Below, one piece after another: positions 1 through 3,619 of a stretch of 5,037 bases of DNA (its first letter is position 1; each line of letters starts with the position of its first letter). The notes beneath the pieces were generated by a model. That model had not been told where the DNA came from. It saw only the letters and a program-made list of their open reading frames with translations, and searched no databases. Position numbers and translations under genes: made by a program. Source of the stretch: Desulfobulbaceae bacterium (GTDB taxonomy: Bacteria; Desulfobacterota; Desulfobulbia; Desulfobulbales; Desulfocapsaceae); contig JAIRRG010000078.1 in the NCBI GenBank assembly GCA_031256095.1, forward strand, positions 1 to 5,037, in the 5' to 3' direction.

Positions 1-1
1 T

Positions 2-1378
2 CGCGACGTCTCAACCCTAGCCAACCGAATGCCCCCTTTAGGACTGCTCTCCCTAGCGGCCTGGCTGGAAAAGGAAGGGCACGAAGTGGCGGTGATTGAT
101 TGCCTGGGGCCAGACGTCAAAGGTAACAACGACACCATCGCCCGTATTCTGCGCACCGAGCCGGAGCTGGTCGGTTTTTCCACCACCACTTCGGCCTTTC
201 TTGATGCCTGGCAACTGGCCAAAAGTTTGAAAAGCCTGAAACCCGATCTTCCGCTGGTTTTTGGTGGCGTTCACGTTTCGGCCATGGGCGGCGATCTGTT
301 GGCGCGTTTTCCAGAGATTGATTTTCTCGTCATGGGCGAAGGCGAGGCAACGCTTGGTGAACTGGCCGCTGGCAAAAATCCGGATACGATTGCCGGCCTT
401 GTCTACCGTCGTCAACATGGCCCGGTCGCCAACCCAGCCCGCGCTCCCATCGCCGATCTCGACAGCCTGCCCTTCCCGGCCTACGATAAACTGGCCGGAT
501 TCCCCAACCGATACGAGCTTCCACTATTTAGTTCAATCAAGGCGCCGGGGGCAACAATGATTACCAGCCGCGGCTGTCCCTATCAATGCTCATACTGCGA
601 CCGTTCGGTATTCAAACGCGGCTACCGTTTCAATTCGGCAGCCTATATTTATGAGCACATGACCTGGCTTCGCAAACATTTCAATGTCAGGCATATAAAT
701 ATCTACGATGACCTGTTCACGCTGCATCGCGAACGGATTGAGGAACTCTGCGGCAAACTGATCAAAAAACCATTGGGCCTGCATTTCAACTGCGCGGTGC
801 GGGCCGGTTATGCCGACGACCAATTATTGCGACTGTTGAAAAAAGCCGGCTGTCTGATGGTGTCGCTGGGGATAGAAAGTGGCGACCCGAAATTGCTTGA
901 AGAGCATAAACCCGGCGTCTATTTGCAGGAGGTGCGGCGGACCGTGAGCCGCATTCAAGGACATGGCCTGCGGGCCAAGGGCCTGTTCATGATGGGACTG
1001 CCAGGCGAGACCGAAGAGTCGATCAAAACAACCAGCGATTTCGTCATCTCTTTAGGACTCGACGATATGAATATGGCGAAATTCACCCCATTTTTCGGGG
1101 CGCCGGTGTGGAAAACTATCGACGAAAGGGGCGAGCTGAAAGAAGACTGGCGGCTGATGAATTGCCTGAATTTTGTCTTTTTACCCAAAGGCATCGCCTC
1201 TTGGGGACGGCTCGACGAATTGTACAACAGCCATGTCAAACGCTTTTACTCCGATCCTGTCTGGCGCCGACGCTTGATGAGCCGTTGTTGGCAGCATCGC
1301 CGCAGCTTCTGGCGGCTGATCCGCCACCTGCCCGGTTTTCTCGCAGCCATGAAAAGCTTTGATCCTGACCAGAAATGA
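2..1378 (+). CDS. B12-binding-domain radical SAM enzyme, 5'-partial
   Basis: The protein has the two-domain layout of cobalamin-dependent (class B) radical SAM enzymes. Numbered from the Met codon at 29, an N-terminal B12-binding Rossmann-like domain spans about 1-130, with PPLGLLSLAAWLE at 2-14, GGVH at 79-82 and GEGE at 103-106. The radical SAM core follows at about 172-370, with the [4Fe-4S] motif CPYQCSYC (Cys183, Cys187, Cys190). The reading frame stays open to the left edge (RDVSTLANR precedes that Met). Family members normally have 20-40 more N-terminal residues (an xxLLINPP-type strand), so the true start lies outside the window and the Met at 29 is probably internal. The family catalyses methylations, ring formations or rearrangements at unactivated carbons; the substrate cannot be read from sequence. 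It overlaps the dehydratase gene by ATGA, so the two are translated together, which suggests a fatty-acyl or polyketide-like substrate. The family call is strong; the reaction is unknown. Confidence 0.93.
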   Translation, partial: RDVSTLANRMPPLGLLSLAAWLEKEGHEVAVIDCLGPDVKGNNDTIARILRTEPELVGFSTTTSAFLDAWQLAKSLKSLKPDLPLVFGGVHVSAMGGDLLARFPEIDFLVMGEGEATLGELAAGKNPDTIAGLVYRRQHGPVANPARAPIADLDSLPFPAYDKLAGFPNRYELPLFSSIKAPGATMITSRGCPYQCSYCDRSVFKRGYRFNSAAYIYEHMTWLRKHFNVRHINIYDDLFTLHRERIEELCGKLIKKPLGLHFNCAVRAGYADDQLLRLLKKAGCLMVSLGIESGDPKLLEEHKPGVYLQEVRRTVSRIQGHGLRAKGLFMMGLPGETEESIKTTSDFVISLGLDDMNMAKFTPFFGAPVWKTIDERGELKEDWRLMNCLNFVFLPKGIASWGRLDELYNSHVKRFYSDPVWRRRLMSRCWQHRRSFWRLIRHLPGFLAAMKSFDPDQK

Positions 1379-2199
1379 GCGAATGTTTCGTAGTACCATT
1401 TCCTGTCCATCCATGGCTGCGTGACCACCATTTTGCCGGCCAAGCGGTGTTGCCAATGGTCACGGCCATTGATTTCCTGGCCGCGTTGATACTTGAAAAA
1501 TTCCATGAAATTGATGCAACACGGCTTGAAAATGCCATTTTTCCAAAATTACTCATCCTGCCCAAAGATGATTCCCTGACGGTACTCGTTGAACTGGAGC
1601 GACTTAATGACCAGCGTCTGCACGCCGCCATGTGGACAAAAAAAAGCAGCGCAATCAGCCGCCTGCTGTGCCATGCCGAAATGATTTTCGGCTCTCCAGC
1701 ACGGGCAGCGGCAATCGAGATACCCTTTCCAGTGGATAACGGGCCGAGCCGCGCCATTGCCTGTGAAAAAATTTACGCCGAATTGGTGCCATTCGGCGTA
1801 AAATTCCAGACACTGCATGGCGAAGTCCATCTGCAAGGGGAGACGGCAAGTGGCACGCTGATCGCGCCAGACCTGCCTTTTTTCTGCCCGGCGCTGCCTA
1901 ATCCCTTTCTCTTAGATGGCGCCATGCACGCCGCCTGTGTGCATGGTCAGTGTTTCTGCGGTTTCGTTCCTTTTCCCACCGGCTTTTCGGCCATGAAGGT
2001 GGAAAACGCCCACCGCCTGCAAACACCAGGCTGCACCTACCGGTCCCTATGCCGCCTGACCGCACAAACCACAACTGAACTACGCTACGACCTGCGCGTT
2101 GATGGTGATGGCGGCACCATTCAAGTTGCCGGTTTGGTGATGAGGGACGTCAGCGGCGGGACAATCAAACCGCCACCGTGGATCAAACAAGTTGCCTAA
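1375..2199 (+). CDS. Stand-alone PKS-type (double-hotdog) dehydratase
   Basis: This 274-residue protein matches the dehydratase domain of modular polyketide synthases, here as a free-standing protein. The N-terminal hotdog carries HPWLRDH and the catalytic-His motif HxxxGxxxxP (H18 HFA G22 QAVL P27). The C-terminal hotdog has IYAELVPFGVKFQTLHG, aligning with the usual YxxLxxxGxxYGPxFQ stretch, and LLDGAMH (Asp181, His185), the DxxxQ/H catalytic-acid motif. Both catalytic residues are therefore present, and activity is expected: water loss from a 3-hydroxyacyl thioester, probably ACP-bound, giving an enoyl chain. The start codon lies inside the stop of the radical SAM gene (ATGA) and has no clear Shine-Dalgarno sequence, which points to translational coupling. 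YGP is replaced by FGV, so the pocket diverges from canonical PKS DH. Work in trans with discrete type II enzymes is inferred; no ketosynthase or carrier protein is visible. Confidence 0.85.
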   Translation: MSECFVVPFPVHPWLRDHHFAGQAVLPMVTAIDFLAALILEKFHEIDATRLENAIFPKLLILPKDDSLTVLVELERLNDQRLHAAMWTKKSSAISRLLCHAEMIFGSPARAAAIEIPFPVDNGPSRAIACEKIYAELVPFGVKFQTLHGEVHLQGETASGTLIAPDLPFFCPALPNPFLLDGAMHAACVHGQCFCGFVPFPTGFSAMKVENAHRLQTPGCTYRSLCRLTAQTTTELRYDLRVDGDGGTIQVAGLVMRDVSGGTIKPPPWIKQVA

Positions 2200-2200
2200 A

Positions 2201-2232
2201 GATAGAATTGATAGAATTGGGTTGGCCCCCAA
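2201..2232. repeat. 9-bp tandem repeat plus short hairpin in the convergent gap
   Basis: Directly after the dehydratase stop, GATAGAATT occurs twice in perfect tandem (2201-2209 and 2210-2218). It runs into a small dyad, TTGGG (2217-2221), loop TTGGCC, CCCAA (2228-2232). The gap separates two convergent genes, so a bidirectional terminator would be expected here. The stem is only 5 bp, and there is no T-run after it on the plus strand; on the minus strand the T-run precedes the hairpin. I therefore do not call it a Rho-independent terminator. Confidence 0.4.
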
Positions 2233-2235
2233 AAA

Positions 2236-2637
2236 TCAGTCGGGCTTGTCGGCACGAATTTTCACCAATTCGTCCGGAGCGAGGCGGGCCAGTGCCGGTT
2301 CGACAATGATGCGAGCCAACCAGCGACAGAGCACCAGCGTATAGGTCATACCAGACAGCCACATACCAAAAAGAAAGAGAAAGTGAGAAAAAACGTAGAC
2401 CGCCGGGCCGACCAGCGCCGCCAGCCAGGGATCGTGCCAACGAATGGCCAGATAAGCAAAAAACACCACTGCTGGCCAGCCGAGGGGAAAGCTGATGATG
2501 ATGCAGAATACTCCAGTCAGCACCGACAGGCTTGGTTTGGCGCGAAATGGCGAGAGGTCGGCATGTTCACGAATAGCGGCACGGACAAAGGGTGTGCTGG
2601 CGGCAAAAAATAGGGCGCGCTGCAGAGAATCAATCAT
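2236..2637 (-). CDS. Small integral membrane protein of unknown function
   Basis: This 133-residue minus-strand ORF does not match a family I recognise. An amphipathic N-terminus (about 1-30) is followed by hydrophobic stretches at about 37-65 (one long or two short helices), 71-95 (rich in Trp, Phe, Gly) and 97-114. A charged tail (APDELVKIRADKPD) follows. The hydrophobic pattern with Arg/Lys-flanked segments, and good separation from its neighbours, support a real gene. It converges on the dehydratase and diverges from tatA. The Met at 2637 is the only in-frame ATG after an upstream in-frame stop, but no Shine-Dalgarno lies just before it. An AAGGAG (minus strand, 2673-2668) sits 30 nt upstream, so the start is uncertain. 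Inner-membrane location is inferred; nothing points to a substrate or partner. Confidence 0.65.
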   Translation of the reverse strand: MIDSLQRALFFAASTPFVRAAIREHADLSPFRAKPSLSVLTGVFCIIISFPLGWPAVVFFAYLAIRWHDPWLAALVGPAVYVFSHFLFLFGMWLSGMTYTLVLCRWLARIIVEPALARLAPDELVKIRADKPD

Positions 2638-2661
2638 CGAATTTGGTAAAAATATGTGAAA

Positions 2662-2689
2662 ATGGTACTCCTTGTTTCATACCATGAAA
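2662..2689. repeat. Overlapping dyads around a stranded minus-strand AAGGAG
   Basis: ATGGTA (2662-2667) pairs with TACCAT (2680-2685) across a 12-nt loop. Overlapping this, TTTCAT (2675-2680) pairs with ATGAAA (2684-2689) across 3 nt. The two cannot form together. Read on the minus strand, the sequence AAGGAG, the only good Shine-Dalgarno ahead of the membrane gene, lies in the loop of the first dyad. The arrangement could be an operator or an mRNA leader structure, but 6-bp dyads also arise by chance. Confidence 0.35.
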
Positions 2690-2810
2690 AATTCATAGCA
2701 TAAGCTCAAGGACAAACGGCGCTCCACGGTTTCAAATGAAGTTGATCTTTTACCCACCAATTTTACCCCAAATGCCGAGAAACCGCCTAGCCATCTGACA
2801 ATTACTGCCA

Positions 2811-2827
2811 AGAAGGCACTGCCTTCT
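2811..2827. repeat. 7-bp perfect inverted repeat upstream of the tatA promoter
   Basis: AGAAGGC, ACT, GCCTTCT forms a perfect 7-bp dyad with a 3-nt spacer. It ends 30 bp before the candidate -35 box of tatA. No T-run follows on either strand, so it is not a typical terminator. A regulator-binding site is possible by position only. Confidence 0.4.
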
Positions 2828-2857
2828 CTATCAGGCCACCCACTCTAACAAAACGCA

Positions 2858-2886
2858 TTGACAGAACGAACTAAAAACATTAACCT
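2858..2886 (+). promoter_or_regulatory. Candidate sigma70-type promoter of tatA
   Basis: A perfect -35 hexamer TTGACA (2858-2863) is followed after exactly 17 bp by TAACCT (2881-2886). TAACCT keeps the three most conserved -10 positions (T1, A2, T6) but matches only 3 of 6. It lies about 33 bp upstream of the tatA ATG in an AT-rich segment. The consensus -35 and the spacing are the strong points; the -10 is poor. Confidence 0.5.
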
Positions 2887-2905
2887 CGAAAAAATAATTA
2901 AGCTC

Positions 2906-2912
2906 AGGGAGG
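2906..2912 (+). promoter_or_regulatory. Strong Shine-Dalgarno that fixes the tatA start
   Basis: AGGGAGG ends 6 nt before the ATG at 2919, the best ribosome binding site in the window. It selects this ATG over the out-of-frame ATG upstream at 2858-2918 and gives a protein beginning directly before the TatA membrane helix. Confidence 0.8.
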
Positions 2913-2918
2913 CCTGCT

Positions 2919-3170
2919 ATGTTTTCAGGGATTTTTCAACCCATCCATCTTCTTGTTATTCTCGTTATTGTCATGATTATCTGGGGGCCAGGAAAATTAC
3001 CAGAACTTGGAGAGGGTTTGGGAAAAAGTATCAGAGCTTTTAAAAAAGCAATCAAGGATACTCACGCCTCCGCTTCCACGCCTATTGAAGACTCGCCTCC
3101 GCCAACACCGATTGAGCACCAGGAAGAGAAAAGCGCCAATTACCAGGAAGAAAAAGGCGCTAATTCGTAG
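2919..3170 (+). CDS. tatA: Sec-independent translocase subunit TatA/E family
   Basis: This 83-residue protein has the compact TatA plan. A short N-out segment (with Gln7/His10 near the usual polar position) precedes one membrane helix at about 9-22. The hinge and conserved block WGPGKLPELG (22-31) follow, and then the amphipathic helix GLGKSIRAFKKAIKD (33-47). The tail is flexible and Pro/Glu/Lys-rich. TatA oligomerises in the cytoplasmic membrane and forms the passage for folded twin-arginine substrates delivered by TatC (or TatBC). TatB proteins are usually longer, with a long second helix, so TatA/E fits better. The gene has its own promoter and a strong Shine-Dalgarno and appears monocistronic; no tatC is visible. 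The tail ends in a duplicated octapeptide (QEEKSAN-Y, QEEKGAN-S) encoded by a 24-bp tandem repeat. The family call is confident; TatA versus TatE cannot be told. Confidence 0.9.
   Translation: MFSGIFQPIHLLVILVIVMIIWGPGKLPELGEGLGKSIRAFKKAIKDTHASASTPIEDSPPPTPIEHQEEKSANYQEEKGANS
3118..3165 (+). repeat. 24-bp in-frame tandem duplication at the tatA 3' end
   Basis: Unit 3118-3141 and unit 3142-3165 are identical at 21 of 24 positions (differences at unit positions 11, 15 and 20). Each encodes one octapeptide of the TatA tail. The 24-bp period keeps the frame, so the duplication adds eight polar residues without breaking the protein. Few differences suggest a fairly recent slippage event. Confidence 0.75.
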
Positions 3171-3196
3171 TAAATGGCGTAAGGCGAACTTGATCT

Positions 3197-3343
3197 GACG
3201 GTGTTCTTCATTTGGCTGGGCTTCCTGTCCCGATCAGTTAAACCCTATCGCACCATCTGATGGGGTGAACATGAGCACCGTCTCCCAGCCTTCCCCTTCC
3301 GTTCTGCTGCATCAATCACTCACTCCGAATGATAGGGTTGAAC
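3197..3343 (+). ncRNA. Candidate structured RNA / 3'UTR element, class unknown
   Basis: Outer stem: 3197-3206 pairs with 3273-3282 (10 pairs, one G-U). Inside it a hairpin forms: 3237-3250 (GTTAAACCCTATCG) pairs with 3258-3270 across a 7-nt loop, with 12 pairs, one A-G mismatch and one bulged A (3242). All three imperfect pairs in this fold (U3204-G3275, U3246-G3262, G3250-U3258) are G-U on the plus strand but A-C on the minus strand, which favours a plus-strand transcript. The same strand 3237-3250 can instead pair with 3330-3343 (13 pairs, one mismatch), so two folds compete. The element lies 26 nt after the tatA stop and could be its 3'UTR, a small RNA or the relic of a mobile element. I recognise no known RNA class. 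Confidence 0.4.
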
Positions 3344-3395
3344 ATATCCTCATTCACACCCCAACCACGTAAATCTTCACTTAATGGAGCGGGTA

Positions 3396-3423
3396 TTGTT
3401 TGCTTTTACCACGGAATTATAGT
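3396..3423 (+). promoter_or_regulatory. Weak candidate promoter upstream of the exporter
   Basis: TATAGT (3418-3423) matches five of six -10 positions. TTGTTT (3396-3401), 16 bp upstream, keeps only the TTG of the -35. It would start transcription about 190 bp before the exporter ATG. The AT-richness of the area makes chance matches likely. Confidence 0.25.
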
Positions 3424-3538
3424 CCCTCGTTTCAAGTATGCTCATAGCTGCGGGTACCTGCGGGCAAAAACTCGTAACCGTCGGGACAAAAGCCAAATGA
3501 CAAGCATGCCGCTACAGAGCTAGAAATGCGGACAAGCG

Positions 3539-3613
3539 ATGGATTATCTCGGTTTCCAGATACCGTGCTGGTTGCCCGAAGGCACCGGCCAGTTCGAAGC
3601 TGCCTTAAATTAG
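3539..3613 (+). pseudogene. Possible 3' remnant of a lost gene before the exporter
   Basis: A 24-codon stretch containing the peptide LGFQIPCWLPEGTGQFEAAL ends at TAG 3611-3613, six bases before the exporter ATG. That is the spacing expected for consecutive genes of one operon. Its codons (GGC, GCC, CCG, TGG, GAA) resemble those of the real genes, unlike the sequence upstream. Going 5' in the same frame, a stop occurs at 3521-3523, so the rest of any such gene is missing. I do not recognise the peptide. It could equally be a chance ORF or a tiny coupled leader. Confidence 0.25.
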
Positions 3614-3619
3614 AGTGAA

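Larger units (their letters stand above)
2638..2918. other. Divergent AT-rich intergenic spacer
   Basis: These 281 bases separate the minus-strand membrane gene from tatA. I see no credible coding ORF in them. They hold two overlapping dyads near the membrane-gene start, a 7-bp perfect hairpin at 2811-2827, a candidate promoter and the ribosome binding site of tatA. They also contain TTTTACCC twice in direct orientation, 13 bp apart (2748-2755 and 2761-2768). No convincing promoter for the minus-strand gene was found. Confidence 0.6.
3171..3619. other. Gene-poor region between tatA and the exporter
   Basis: About 450 bases with no recognisable complete gene. Open frames of 60-70 codons exist on both strands but give products rich in Arg, Ser and Cys without motifs. 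The left part (3197-3366) is dense in complementary segments. The middle (3396-3423) holds a possible promoter. The right end (about 3539-3613) has neighbour-like codon use and may be the remains of a gene. An old insertion, or a deletion scar that removed the gene before the exporter, would fit. I cannot identify any IS end or tRNA. Confidence 0.55.

Noticed and set aside
3133..3161. AGCGCC/GGCGCT inverted repeat as a tatA terminator
   Set aside because: It lies inside the coding repeat, has a long loop and is not followed by a T-run.
3190..3254. GTGCG on the minus strand (near 3254) as a group II intron 5' end
   Set aside because: The stems found span the proposed boundary, the sequence would run into tatA after about 85 bases, and no domain V-like hairpin or maturase is visible.
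3258..3275. CTGATG-containing hairpin as a hammerhead ribozyme core
   Set aside because: The core reads CTGATGG rather than CUGAUGA, and there is no GAAA element at the right place.
3214..3290. GGCTGGG (3214-3220) complementary to CCCAGCC (3284-3290), forming a pseudoknot with the outer stem
   Set aside because: The 7-nt link between 3206 and 3214 would have to span both stems while only 1 nt joins the other strands, so the full pseudoknot seems sterically poor. A 7-bp match in this region can also arise by chance.
3271..3372. ORF starting at ATG 3271 after GGGGTG
   Set aside because: About 33 codons, Ser/Pro/His-rich and motif-free; it lies within the complementary segments of the candidate RNA.
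3329..3523. 64-codon plus-strand ORF in the gene-poor region
   Set aside because: Unlike the real genes in codon use, no motif, no Shine-Dalgarno, and composition typical of random translation.
3513..3530. AGAGCTAGAAAT resembling the scaffold of an engineered Cas9 single guide RNA
   Set aside because: Only 12 bases match, the flanking stem and downstream scaffold are absent, and the GAAA loop in guides is man-made. Coincidence.
3541..3608. CAGTTCGAAG as a tRNA T-loop
   Set aside because: No 5-bp T-stem, anticodon arm or acceptor stem could be built around it.
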